Shown: positions 45,632-56,295 of the stretch, piece after piece
Position numbering within the stretch: the stretch's first letter is position 1
Layout of the letters: every line of letters begins with the position of its first letter
NCBI GenBank assembly: GCA_037951105.1
Contig: JBAMJV010003041.1
Location: 1 to 64,000 of the forward strand
Direction of reading: 5' to 3'
From: Echinarachnius parma
Lineage: Eukaryota > Echinodermata > Echinoidea > Clypeasteroida > Echinarachniidae
DNA: 64,000 bases
The notes under the pieces: generated by a model
What the model was told of the DNA's origin: nothing
What the model saw: the letters and a program-made list of their open reading frames with translations, nothing else
Database searches by the model: none
Made by a program: the position numbers and the translations under genes

Positions 45632-45950
45632 GTTTATATTAAGGCTGTTGACGAGTCCCGGGTACCCGGGTCCCGCCGAAAAATGTCGAGTCCCGGGCGC
45701 AAAAATCGATACTCGATATCCCGAAAAAAAGCAAAAAATTGATTTACGAATTTGCTGTATTTTATAAGATGATTTATTGTCATAAATGCGCTGCATTTTT
45801 GTCACTTGAATGAACATGTTTCCCAGCGGCGTGACATGCCTATAGCGAAATCAACAAATTTATAAATTTCGGGTACCCGGGACTCGCCCGAAAAATTATC
45901 GCGAGTCCCGGGTAGTAAATATACCCGAAATCGACAGCCTTAGTTTATAT
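45632..45950. mobile_element. hAT-like MITE (303 bp) with 8-bp TSD GTTTATAT
   Basis: Element 45640-45942 starts taaggctgttga and ends tcgacagcctta. It is flanked by exact GTTTATAT copies (45632-45639, 45943-45950). Sister tandem units read gaaggtttatacacagtat with a single copy, giving the empty site. Internal words gagtcccgggtacccggg and cgagtcccggg repeat in both orientations. An 8-bp TSD fits the hAT superfamily. Non-autonomous. Confidence 0.9.
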
Positions 45951-46190
45951 ACAGTGTATAAATGTTTGAATTTAAATTGACAATAAATTAACACAGATAA
46001 ATAACAGCACTATGTTCGATAGTTCTCCAAATTGTAGCCCAAAACAAAACCCATATATAGCCCTTTCAGAACTCAATTTGAAGCTATTTACTGAAGGTAC
46101 AATACATAGTGTATTTAAGTTTGAATTTAAATTGACAATGAAATAACACAGATAGATTTCAAGTTCTATAAAAGCTCAACAGTTCCTCCA

Positions 46191-46253
46191 AATCATAGCA
46201 AATAATGCCTCCGGCCACTTCGTTGGCGGAGGCATAAAAACAATCATAGCAAA
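46191..46253. mobile_element. 39-bp hairpin insertion flanked by a 12-bp direct repeat
   Basis: aatcatagcaaa occurs at 46191-46202 and 46242-46253. Between them is taatgcctccggcca, a short loop, tggcggaggcat and aaaaac (46203-46241). The arms pair with a single bulged G. The sister units have tccaaattgtagccaaaaac-type sequence at this place with neither hairpin nor duplication. I have the impression that gcctccgccaac-type hairpins occur in other marine genomes, but cannot verify it. Confidence 0.85.
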
Positions 46254-46290
46254 AGTACATGTTTAGCCCTTCAGACCTCCATAGCTCTGT

Positions 46291-47848
46291 TTCTTTATTG
46301 AAAGTATTAATTTTACTCTGACGTGAACAATATGGTTGACTGCCAAATCAAGTTCATCATGTTGTTTATGTGCAGCTGTTTTCTGAACAAACAGATAATG
46401 AGCTGAAGAAAATCAGTATGGATTAATAATCTTAGATTTAGAAATGGGGCTTTAAGATATCTATAAACCTAGATCCCCTTTGTTCGATTATTCGAACCAT
46501 GATTTCCTCTAAGGATTAATTTCCGTATAATTTGTTGCCACAAATCTTGTGAATCATCGTCATCCAAACAAACAAAAATGTAATCCTGATAAATCATTGC
46601 AATTGTCAGAAAATCTTCTGATCTTGTCTAACCCACATGTGGTAATCTCTTTCTCACCCTTGCTACAAGTTGACGAGCCACAAGTTTAATAAAGATTGTT
46701 AGTCTTCTCACATTCTATCAGATGATTCATTACTTAATAACATTTATACTTGAATAAATCTTTGTATGTCAAACATAAACCTAAAACGTATTATTTCATT
46801 GTTTTCATAACATGTTTAATCACAATTATCTCAAATTTGTAATAAAAAAAAGTCCATCACTTTCTGCATATATATAAATCCTTCATATATCAAAGAACTG
46901 TTTGATATGTGGTACACAGTTTCATAGTTTTGGGAGTTCCATCTAGTTTCATAATTTGAAGATTTTATTATAAAACGATCTTAGCATAAAAGTTTGTACC
47001 AAGGAAGTTTCGCATGAGCTGGACTAATCCCTCCACCTTTGTTAAAATAAGTAAAGAAAAATAATTCTTAACAGAAAACTTTTGCAAGTGAAAATGAAAA
47101 CTGGATGTGAGAGTCTGAGGGTGTAATTGGCAGGTGCCTGCAAGTTTGCTGACTGTAAAATGACAAGCAGAAACCTAAATTACTTTTATAGGGTAAAATT
47201 TCTCTGAATTAAGTATTTAGTCACTGTTTTTTATATATCTAAAATATATATGCTTGGCTCTCTTCAAGGTCATAATTAGTTTCTTAATAGTTTTTAAACT
47301 TTCTTTTATGAATGTACATTCCTTGCCAAGGCTTGTTGCTATTTTCAAATATTGCTAGGAACTTACTTCAAAGTAGAAATTGATAATAAAGTTTCTTTGG
47401 TTTAATTTTGCTGTCTCCTATCTTTAAAATTTATTCTTGGCTTTTTTCAATGTGAAAATTAGTTTTCAATAGGTTTAAAAATTAATTTAATATCTTTGTC
47501 ACGCTCATAGATCTCTAATGTTTCATTAAATAAATTTTATTTTTGCTTATTTTTTAAAGGTGAAATATGAAGTTTTTCAGAATATACTTGTCTCCAATCT
47601 TCCTTATGATGTAGTCCTTGTCTGACCAATACTTTTGAGTAAAGGCCCATTCATACAAGTATATTTTTTAAATAGTTGACACACACTTGCCCAAATAATA
47701 CTTTACTATAATAATTACTATAATACTATAATAACTTTAATAATATTTGACTGAAATGTACATGTACTTAGCTTATTTTCTTGCTTATCTTGCAACTACA
47801 ATGTACTTACCCAGTTCTTCCAAAATACATGCTGAAATTTTTGAGTAC
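46291..47848. other. AT-rich DNA, no gene seen
   Basis: Several moderately similar segments with ttggctctcttcaaggt/ttggcttttttcaatgtg and ttaatagtttttaaac-type words (47255, 47442) suggest a diverged ~190-bp tandem repeat. No exon recognised. Confidence 0.4.
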
Positions 47849-47943
47849 TTAAATGGATTTAGTAACTTTGTTGACAAGTGCAAGTTCCAAGTGAGTTCCA
47901 ATTAAGTTTTGAGGATTTGGACAATGTTACTAAGTCCCTTTAA
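47849..47943 (+). mobile_element. TTAA element copy 4, internally deleted (95 bp)
   Basis: TTAAATGGATTTAGTAACTT, a ~45-bp middle, then acaatgttactaagtccctttaa. Both ends of the ~385-bp family are kept and almost all of the interior is lost, the usual structure of a deletion derivative that can still transpose if the ends suffice. Confidence 0.8.
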
Positions 47944-47984
47944 TATGTATCCCTCTAGTTATCTATCTTATATCCATTTTTTTA

Positions 47985-48665
47985 TTATCTTCCTTCAAAA
48001 GTCTAGTGCAAATAAGGGAGCTAGTTGCCAGCAATATGCTATATAATTCTCTGATTCAAGTGTTTATATGTTTTGCTCTACTTTATCTCGATTTCATTTG
48101 GTTATTTTCTTCCTTCAAAGTCTAGTGCAAATAAGGGAGCTGGTTGCCAGCAATATGCTATATAATTCTCTGATTCAAGTGCTTATATGTTTTGCTCTAA
48201 TTTATCTATCCTATATCCATTTTGTTATTATCTTCCTTCAAAAGTCCAGTGCAAATAAGGGAGCTGGTTGCCAGCAATATGCTATATAATTCTCTGGTTC
48301 AAGTGCTTATATGTTTTGCTCTACTTTATCTATCCTATATCTATTTTGTTATTTTCTTCCTTCAAAAGTCCAGTGCAAATAAGGGAGCTGGTTGCCAGCA
48401 ATATGCTATATAATTCTCCGATTCAAGTGCTTATATGTTTTGCTCTAATTTATCTATCCTATATCCATTTTGTTATTATCTTCCTTCAAAAGTCTAGTGC
48501 AAATAAGGGAGCTAGTTGCCAGCAATATGCTATATAATTCTCTGATTCAAGTGCTTATATGTTTTGCTCTACTTTATCTCGATTTCATTTTGTTATTTTC
48601 TTCCTTCAAAGTCTAGTGCAAATTAGGAGGCTATTTGCCAGCAAGAAGCTGTATAATTCTCTGAT
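47985..48665 (+). repeat. 119/124-bp tandem repeat, six units
   Basis: gtctagtgcaaataagggag or gtccag variants at 48001, 48120, 48244, 48368, 48492 and 48611. Spacings are 119, 124, 124, 124, 119. The 119-bp type has tctcgatttcattt, the 124-bp type tatcctatatccatttt. Identity between units is very high, so the array is young. The 63-89-aa frames inside are repeat artefacts. Confidence 0.95.
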
Positions 48666-49049
48666 TCTCTGCAGGAATTCAATTAACTGGACTTGAGGCT
48701 CCAAAGTTGATTGAATTAAGAGAACCGGGGGGCTCCCCGTTTGATTAAATTGTCCTAAATACCTGTCTGGCATTCAGGTGCAACATTATGTACAAAACAA
48801 CGATTTTGAACATGTATACCATATCTGTATTAGAGAAAAAGTGTATTTGCAAAAACTTGTAATAAATTGATTACTTTTTAATCCAGTAAAGTACTGTTAA
48901 TTTGCATACAATCAAGATAGATTTTAAACAAAAATTAATTTGGATCATATACCCAAGAGAAATATTTCAAATCATCATAATGTACATACACATTTAAACA
49001 GTTGAGTTTGTTCTTTTTCAGTGGATAGGAGTACATGTATAATTATGTG

Positions 49050-49108
49050 TTTGTGTGGGTGTGTGTGTGTGTGTGTGTGTGTGTTGGGAGGGGGGGGGGG
49101 GGGGGGGG
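49050..49108. repeat. GT microsatellite followed by G19
   Basis: gtgggtgtgtgt run (49054-49084), then ttgggag and G19 (49090-49108). Confidence 0.9.
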
Positions 49109-49259
49109 CTGTGACTGTGGAAGGGGACTGTAATGTGAGGATTCCAAGTAAATGGTTCAACATGAAATATGTCTAAACGTCTAAACATTGGCTAAAAGGA
49201 GGACGATTTCCATGAACTCTGCGATAAACATGATCCAAACAATATGGATAAGCAAAAGG

Positions 49260-50215
49260 GGTTCTTAGAGGCTACCTATAAAATATTCCTAAAATAGTTT
49301 GAACTGTACAAACTGAACATGCCTTGTCATGTGTCCATGAAGAGCAGACAAGAGTCATTAGGAGGGAGAAATAAAAATGAATGTTCAGCTTGGCTTGACA
49401 GGTTTAACGCTTGTGAATTAATGCTGCTGTAGCCTTACAAAAGCAAATACCTGCATGAAACATGAAACATCATCATATCATGTCCCGTATGATTAACGTG
49501 CTGGATGAAATATTACTTTGGGGAAAAATAAACCCGAGAACCAAGAACCAGCACAATACAACCACTACATGGATATTTAGTCCAATAAAATATTCCTAAA
49601 ATAGTTTTGAACTGTACAAAATGTACCTGCCATGTCATGAGTGTCCATGACCAGCCAACAAGAGTTGTTACACGAGAGAAAGTTTAAAAGTTTGCAGACT
49701 TTATCACATAAATACTTGCCTTATAACAACCTGAAACATCATCATTATCATCGTTAAATACAATACATTTCCCCCAATATGATTTAAAAAGTAGGACACT
49801 ACAATCACTGCCTAGATTTCGAAACCAAGAAAATATTCCTAAAATAGTTTTGAACTGTACGAAGTGAACCTGCCATGTCATGTGTGTGCCCCTGAACAGC
49901 AGACGAGGGTGGTTACGACACAGAGGAAACCACCTGGAAAATACCCCTTCAACTACTTGCTGCGACTTTAAACGAAGCTGGAAGGGTTACTTTATTAACC
50001 CATTGAGGACCTGGCTGGGGTCATTCCTGGAGAATATGTGTAACACCAAACTAAGTCATTTCCAACAGGTTAATTAAACATATAATGGAATGCCTGTTGA
50101 GAATTATTACAAGTAAAATATTTCCATGGAAAATACCCCTGCAACTACTCTCACTGACTTTAAATAAAGCAGGAAGGGTAGCTGTATTAACCCATCGAGG
50201 ACTGGGCCTGCTATA
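49260..50215 (+). repeat. Diverged ~195-307-bp tandem repeats
   Basis: aaatattcctaaaatagttt at about 49280, 49587 and 49831, each followed by gaactgtac, ctgccatgtcatg and agcagacaagag-like words. A second phrase, ggaaaatacccctgcaacta and taacccatcgaggac, occurs at about 49935 and 50128 and weakly near 50750. Decayed satellite, no gene. Confidence 0.75.
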
Positions 50216-50297
50216 TCAGGCAAGGGTCTATGGAAACCTTTAATTGTACCCATGATTGAACTGCTAATTTGAAAGTAATGGAAAGCTTACTGAGTTA

Positions 50298-50687
50298 TTA
50301 AAGGGACTTAGTAACATTGTCCAAATCCTCAAAATAAAATTTTCATTCTAGCGGTTCCCTTATACCTTGTTGTATTATTTTGTATTAACAATAAAATCAT
50401 GGGACAGGTTTTGGTTTTTCAAATTTCCCTTTCGTTACAAAGATATGTATGATTGAAGTATTCAGATAAGAAAAACTCCGGGCGAGTTTTTCTTCCGTGT
50501 ACAAAGTGAGTGCAGTGAGTTACTTAATATCACTTTGCATTTTCGCTCATTACTTGTCCATACAATGTCCATTTGACTTGAAATTTTCACACAATACCCT
50601 GTGGACATATTAAATAGCAACAATATACATTGCATCAACCATTCATCACTTTTTGCACATGTCAACAAAGTTACTAGATCCCTTTAA
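50298..50687 (-). mobile_element. TTAA element copy 5 (390 bp, intact ends)
   Basis: TTAAAGGGACTTAGTAACAT at the left and caaagttactagatcccttt-aa at the right. The interior follows the family order in reverse orientation: ggtttttcaaatttcccttt, cgttacaaagatatg, tgcattttcgctcattac, ttcatcactttttgcacatg. The middle carries a small gaaaaactcc...cgagtttttc hairpin in place of the usual tatccactgg segment. Confidence 0.85.
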
Positions 50688-51703
50688 GAGCAAGGTGCCC
50701 CCATTGACATCAGATGTACAGGGTTAAACGGTTCTGCGAGAAAGGAAAACACCTGAAAACTACAGCTGCAATTACTTTTTGACACAGGAAGATGGACTTT
50801 ATTAAACCTAATTACCCGAAGTATGTGTACAAACACAATCGTCATTTGACTTACAAAGTTAAATATGAATTCAGGCTTCTGAAATTAATCTCAAACCTGT
50901 TCCTGGAGGTGGGTCATATCAGCATCACTATTGTATGAGGCTATGGATAAGTAAGGCTTTTATTTCTTATATTTTGTTAAGAAAAAAAGGGAAACTGATA
51001 TAAATCTAAACAGGAGCTTTGATAAATTCACACAAAACCGCTGTAATTAGACACAATAAAGGGCTTATAATTGCCCAATGTATGGCAAGGTCAGAAAAGA
51101 TTTGTAATCGTATACAATTTATTTTTATTTCAGATATTCAAATTTTTAATGTTCCAAAACACCAATTTAATCTTCAGTTATGGGACTATATTTAATTAAA
51201 TAACAACAAAATGAGTGGGAAAGCTTGTTCAGAAGAATATTGTCTACTCAATGTACTTTTCATTCTTAAAGATGCAAAAACACGAAAGGGACTTTTACAA
51301 AAATTAAAGAAAAGCCTTAAATGAATACCAGGAATGTGGAAGGGCAGGTTTATTATTAGAACATGAGAGAAAGAAAGTTCTCAGATGACGAAGCTCCTTG
51401 TGAAATCGCGCAAAAGTCTCAAAATTTATTTCGGCCAGGTGCAAAAATTAACTTTGATGGCAGGAATTTCTGAGGATTTTTGTCCAGCATGGACTTCAGA
51501 GCAGGGTGCACTAATTAACTCCGTGGATTGCTACAGATTCTTTTGGAACAGTTTGGAATATACTTCAATTCAGGTGTGAACATTAATTTTCGATTATGAG
51601 ATTTTATTTGATGCATTTCGGTACGATTATACAAATTATCAAAATAAGGTGGACAAATTACATACCACATGACATCCAATGGATTCTTGAACAGCCAATA
51701 TTA
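50688..51703. other. AT-rich DNA, no gene seen
   Basis: Only decayed satellite phrases near 50730-50810. Nothing else recognised. Confidence 0.4.
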
Positions 51704-51876
51704 TACAGTCACACGCGTCTTAGTGGCCACCTGTCTATAGCGGCCAACCTGCCTATAGTGGCCACCAAACGTGGTCCTTGCTGGGAAATATGTTCTGGAA
51801 CTTGTCTATCAGAGTCCAACAGCGGCCACTTTCCTTGTTACTCTTGGGAATCACATAATACACAGGTGTGACCGTA
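51704..51876. mobile_element. Tc1/mariner-pogo type MITE (169 bp), TA duplication
   Basis: Element 51706-51874 begins cagtcacacgcgtcttagtg and ends acacaggtgtgaccg, flanked by TA. Short inverted ends (TAC.GTCACAC). Internal words ctatagcggcc and ctatagtggcc repeat. The layout resembles the pogo-like MITE at 20394 with its repeated internal words. No ORF. Confidence 0.75.
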
Positions 51877-52879
51877 CCGCAGTACTATACTACTATATTT
51901 CACAATAATACATCCTGATTGTGATTCATGATCATACCAACTATGATCAGGATACGGGGGATTCAGGACATCCTTTTTTTTCCCATTTTACACTCAATTT
52001 TACCAGGAACATTCATCTCCCTGGGCTGGGCAAGTACTTTTCACTGTAATACAAAATGAAACCTTTCATGTCCGTAACCGATTCAGGAAAATTTGATTCT
52101 GCATAACATAACTCTCCATAGACACAGTATGCAAGAGTATTTTGTGGCACTGGTCATGAACGGATTAAAAAAATTAAGAATATTTCTCATACCGGCAAAT
52201 AAAAACTGCCACCCACGTTCTTTTATACGTTTGCACTTTTGCATGCAAAAAAAGAAAAGAAATAGGAAAACATGTCTGGTTTAGTCACAATTTTCCAAGA
52301 AGTATGAAATGAAAGACTGCAATATATTCCCAACAATTGTCTGGGTTTTGTGTAAGCAACAAAAAACATATTTTGATGCTGAAATCAGGAGAAGAAAAAA
52401 GCCAAAATTGTCTATAAATACCACCTAGAGGGACAGAAAATGTGTTTTCATAGACAGTTTGATTCCAAGGGAGTCATTAGTGATCTTTATAGACATCTTT
52501 ATATATTACAGGCAGTTGGTAGAACATATTTGACTTTACATCAAAATAATTTGTTTTTACATGAATGAAAATGTTGCTAATGTTTTAACTATTTAAAACA
52601 TACAGGGAAACTGACCAGAAACATATATATATAATATAAATAAAAAGGCATCCGGAAGCCTTGGGTTTGAATCCCGAAGAAACTCTATTTATATTTTCTT
52701 TGCTATTTTTTCATGATTTTTAACAATTTAAAATGTTCAAGTGGTAATGAAGAGAGGAATGACCTTCTTTGTAACAGACTTTATAATTTGAAACCAACTC
52801 CTGTTTTACATTAATACTTTACATTTTCAGTCAAGCACATTGCAACAATTATTTGCAGGGTTCTTTTGGTCCTCTTGTC
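51877..52879. other. AT-rich DNA, no gene seen
   Basis: A palindrome-rich gattgtgattcatgatcat stretch at 51913-51950. At 52650-52680 gggtttgaatcccgaa resembles a tRNA T-arm or B box but lacks the rest of a tRNA. Confidence 0.4.
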
Positions 52880-53360
52880 ATTTGTTACAAATTTCCTGCG
52901 CTACCGAAAATGAAATTCCGCAAACCGGCAATGCGCGCAGGCTTTCCAAGTATAGCTGACGCACTTGGCATTCTTGTCCAAAACACAGGAGGACTTTAAC
53001 AAAGATAACATCGCTCGCAGCGATATCCAACGACTTTCCGATGGGGGGAAGTGATCAAATTCTCGTTCAAGAATTAAGATCAAGACTTTGGGAACAAGTA
53101 CTCCCCCCCCAAAAAAAAAAGATCGACCGATCGTGTCTTTCGACCGCGGTCTTAACGCAAAGCACAACTCTGGCAGCGGGCACTTCCTCCCGAAGAAGTT
53201 ATTCTGGCCCGTGACATCACGAGTGACGCAGGCGTAACGGTCGTGGATCGTAAAGGACTTTATATGGCGAGTAAGTGACATCACAGTGCTATGAATGATG
53301 GGACAGGAAGCCTTCTTACGCACATGGCTATGCGGGACCCACTTCCTGTGTGCGTTACAT
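52880..53360. promoter_or_regulatory. CpG-enriched patch, possible promoter or 5' exon
   Basis: This ~480-bp patch is visibly richer in CG dinucleotides than the AT-rich DNA around it. It contains CRE-like tgacatcac twice (near 53211 and 53277), ETS-like cttcct/aggaag sites, and a minus-strand TATAAAG near 53265. Open frames of 179 aa (minus, 53440-52901) and 162 aa (plus, 53295-53783) overlap antisense; neither resembles a known protein. It could be a promoter for the minus-strand HIVEP gene, a regulatory element, or an old repeat. Confidence 0.25.
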
Positions 53361-54013
53361 GCAACAAGCATTGATGATATGGAACTATTCGATAAACAAT
53401 GCGCCAAATCTCTACTATGCAGGCACTCATCATTCCACAAACCACAAAAATTACTGAATATTGAATTGAACTTGAGTAATAACTATTTCCCTCATGATCA
53501 TGCTGTAATTCAGAACAGATTGAGATATAAATCCTCGCTCATGATTGCATTAAGTATGCTGGAACACACAGAGGTCATTCCGAGGGAGTTTCAGGGTCAA
53601 TGTTTGGTCACTCGGCTTTGGGTGATGAAACAATGTTCAAACAATAATAATAATACACCCAAACTAATTAGAATCGCAGAACCTTTTGTAAAAGGGCATT
53701 TGACCTATAGTATGTGCTACCTAATGTTAAATTATGGCTTCGCAAGGGAAAATATTATTCATTGTGGTAAAGTGACTTCATGACTTTGTAATGATAACTC
53801 ACATAATGACAGCCAATTCTCATACTCTGTGTTTTAGGAAGGTATTTAATACTTTGAAAAGATTTTATTTCTATGGGATTGAATGTATTTAATACTTAAA
53901 ACAGTTTTACTTTCTAAGGAACTGTAATTTTTGGATAAAGTAAGGTTAGGTCCATCTTGTGCCAAGATTATTTAAATTTAACCCATTGCCAAGGGAAGCT
54001 GGTGGACCCTGTA
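53361..54013. other. Intronic or 5' DNA, no gene supported
   Basis: A 162-aa frame (53295-53783, plus) covers part of it but shows no domain and becomes AT-rich and Asn-rich at its end. A short AAT run lies near 53640-53655. Confidence 0.3.
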
Positions 54014-54030
54014 TTAAAGGGACTAGTGTT

Positions 54031-55128
54031 CATATGAGACCGGCTCCCAGAGAATGGGTGTAAAGTCGGGATGGGTCTTTAGTACTTAGAGCCTCAAAAT
54101 CATAAAATATTGTCTTTGGCTGAAATTTTTAACTTTATGGGATTTGATACTTACATGTTTCATCTACATTCTCTGAAAATTTCAGGTCCTTAATCTAATT
54201 TTTTATGCCGTAAATAATGATTTTTCTAAGCTACCTTCATTTCGGTTTCGACCAGAAACTCAGTAAATCCGCGCTGGCTGATCATGATTGATTGTGAAAC
54301 GAACGCGCCAGCTATGTGTGTGTGATTCGACCGTGCCGCCGCGGCGAGCTGCAAGAAGAAAGCACTGTACATGTAGCTGTACAGTGATTGGTCAGACTAA
54401 CCTGAATAGAGTTGTATTGCCCGTGTGTTGTACATTTCCAGGAAGCGTTCGCGGCATTTAACTTACTGTATAGTAAACGAGTAGTTGGTTTGTTTATAAT
54501 TCTATGGGTACCGCATTGAATCGCGCTGGGCATGCCGCAAGTGTGCAGTGTGCGTGTGCAGCGTACCATATCATACGGTATCAAGCTGCGCTTTTCTTTT
54601 GTCTACCGGTGGTACAGCGGCGGTATGGTGAATATGATGCGGTGGGTTATGGCGGTACGTACATACACAATACACCGCGGTTGTAATACATGCACATCAA
54701 AGGGCAGCACATGGGCTAGTTTGTCGATCAATTGAGACTTAGGGCTGAGGCTTTGTACAATTACGTAATACCGGCGTAAGCGTTGCTGATTGGCCGATGA
54801 ATAACAGTATAACTGGTCATGCATTATTTCGTTTGCTGATCGATTACGAAAAGCGGAAAGGTGAAAGCGAACCGTTCAACTTCTCGCTCGGTGTGTGAGA
54901 ATGCTTTTCTGAATGGATGCAAAACTTTAGAAGCGATTTTCTCTGTTGTTTGACCAATCACGGGGCTCTGGTCCATGTTATTAATTTGCGTTTTTCTAGC
55001 CTTCAAGAAACTCATACTTATCAAGTTGTATATCATTTTAAAGCTGAAATCCTAGAGAATTCAAAACACTAACAATCTCAATTTTGATATTCCCGATGAA
55101 TTACCCAAAGTGACAGAGCCGGTCACAT
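54031..55128. mobile_element. ~1.1-kb element with CATATGTGACCGGCTC ends
   Basis: catatgagaccggctc (54031-54046) and gagccggtcacatatg (55113-55128) are 16-bp inverted repeats with one mismatch, sharing about 14 bp with the MITE at 39535. The interior is CpG-bearing (54290-54700) with frames up to 90 aa and no recognisable transposase. A clear TSD is not visible. Confidence 0.6.
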
Positions 55129-55291
55129 ATGTAAAATTATCCACTGGGCCGCGAAAACCATGTACAAAGTGAATGCAATGAGTTAATGAATATCACTTTG
55201 CATGTATGCTCATTACTCAGCCATTTAACATCCATTTAACTTGAAATTTCCATACACCTCTACAACACCCAGGGGACATATCAAATAACAA

Positions 55292-55405
55292 CAATATATC
55301 GGAAATAATATCGCTAGTGATATTCGTTTGTCTCGCAATGTATGGTCAACTAGGAATCTAAAAGATCACGACGTTTCGTGTGCCGCTGCAACACTTTGTC
55401 AATAT
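55292..55405. mobile_element. 102-bp insert with CAATAT duplication in TTAA copy 6
   Basis: caatat at 55292-55297 and 55400-55405. Sister copies read aacaacaatatacattg with one copy (e.g. around 43511 and 50619). The insert (55298-55399) has no inverted ends and contains atcacgacgtttcgtgtgcc. Confidence 0.75.
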
Positions 55406-55483
55406 ACATTGTATAACCGCTCATTACTTTTTGAACATGTCAACAAAGTTACTAGATCCCTTTAACTCTATCAACTCTTATTT

Positions 55484-55911
55484 AAGGGATCTAGTAACAA
55501 CTCTTTTATTAAAAATAAATCTTACATTAAAAATACAATCTACTATATCAAGATAAACATGATAATTGCTATGCCAGTGTTAAAAGTCTATCATCAAGTC
55601 TAAAACGAAAATGATGTGTTATTTTTCAAACTGATTAAAATAATATTTCTTCACCGATTCTTGGCAAAGCGATAATTGTTAACTTCTACTGCACTGAATG
55701 TACTATTGAAACTTGTTGACACTGTGGCCTACATGTATGACGATCTGATATTTGCAGTTGCTAGGAAATGCTGCAACAGTTTTTCATTATTTTTCTATAA
55801 TCATTTGCTATTCAAAATATGTGAATCAGTATTTATCACAGGGTTGGACCACAAAAAAGTGGCGCGAATCCAAAATCGCTCTCAATGTCGAATATGAATC
55901 AGTGATTGAGT
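55484..55911. other. AT-rich DNA starting with a lone TTAA-element end
   Basis: ttaagggatctagtaacaac at 55484 is an isolated family terminus facing the end of copy 6, about 20 bp away. The rest shows no feature. Confidence 0.45.
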
Positions 55912-56295
55912 TTAAAGGGATTGTTGTAACTTTGTTGACACATGCAAAAACTGACCAAGGGTTGATAAAATACGCATTTCTGTGATCTGATATGTCCACT
56001 GAGTAATGTGTGAAAATTTCATGGTAAATGAATGTCATATGACCAATGAGAGAAAATCCAAAGTGATAAGTGAAAAATACAAATTGATATTTGCTATCAA
56101 CTCATTGCACACACTGTACACAACTGAAAGTCTCCTAAGGAGACTTTGAAATCCAAACACTTAAATCATAAATATGTAATAACGAAAGAGAAATTCAGAA
56201 AACCTAAACCGGTTCCATGCCTCTATTGGTTATGCAACCAACGAGGTATGCAAGAAGTTTTGTCGATTTTGACAATGTTACTAGATCCCTTTAAA
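55912..56295 (+). mobile_element. TTAA element copy 7 (384 bp)
   Basis: TTAAAGGGATTGTTGTAACT at the left and acaatgttactagatccctttaa at the right, forward orientation. Interior landmarks tgatatgtccactgag, ccaatgagagaaaatcc, aactcattgcacacac and aacgaaagagaaattc match the family in order. A small palindrome, gtctcctaaggagac, is at about 56130. Confidence 0.85.

Larger units (their letters stand above)
45213..46290 (+). repeat. ~150-bp tandem repeat, five units
   Basis: cacagata at 45231, 45381, 45528, 45992 and 46147. Spacings are 150, 147, 153 (after subtracting a 311-bp insertion) and 155. Each unit contains attgacaataaattarcac, cagttcytccaaattgtagc, cctttccagaactt and gaaggtttata. Unit 3 carries a hAT-like insertion and unit 5 a 39-bp hairpin insertion. 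Confidence 0.9.
54014..55465 (-). mobile_element. TTAA element copy 6, disrupted by a larger element
   Basis: The TTAAAGGGACTAGTGTT fragment (54014-54030) and the segment 55129-55465 (tatccactgggccgcg through gttactagatccctttaa) look like the two parts of one reversed family member, separated by the 1.1-kb element 54031-55128. Part of the family sequence is missing between them. The right part also holds a ~102-bp insert (55298-55399). Confidence 0.6.

Noticed and set aside
47985-48665. CRISPR-like array or repeat protein gene
   Set aside because: Units are contiguous 119/124-bp satellite monomers without unique spacers; the SSANKGAGCQQYAI frames stop in each unit.
52648-52685. Possible tRNA or tRNA-derived SINE (gggtttgaatcccgaa)
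   Set aside because: The T-arm and B box-like word is present, but no acceptor stem, anticodon arm or A box can be folded around it.
52901-53783. Overlapping 179-aa minus and 162-aa plus frames as genes
   Set aside because: No recognisable domain, antisense overlap, and composition drift; kept only as a CpG-enriched patch.
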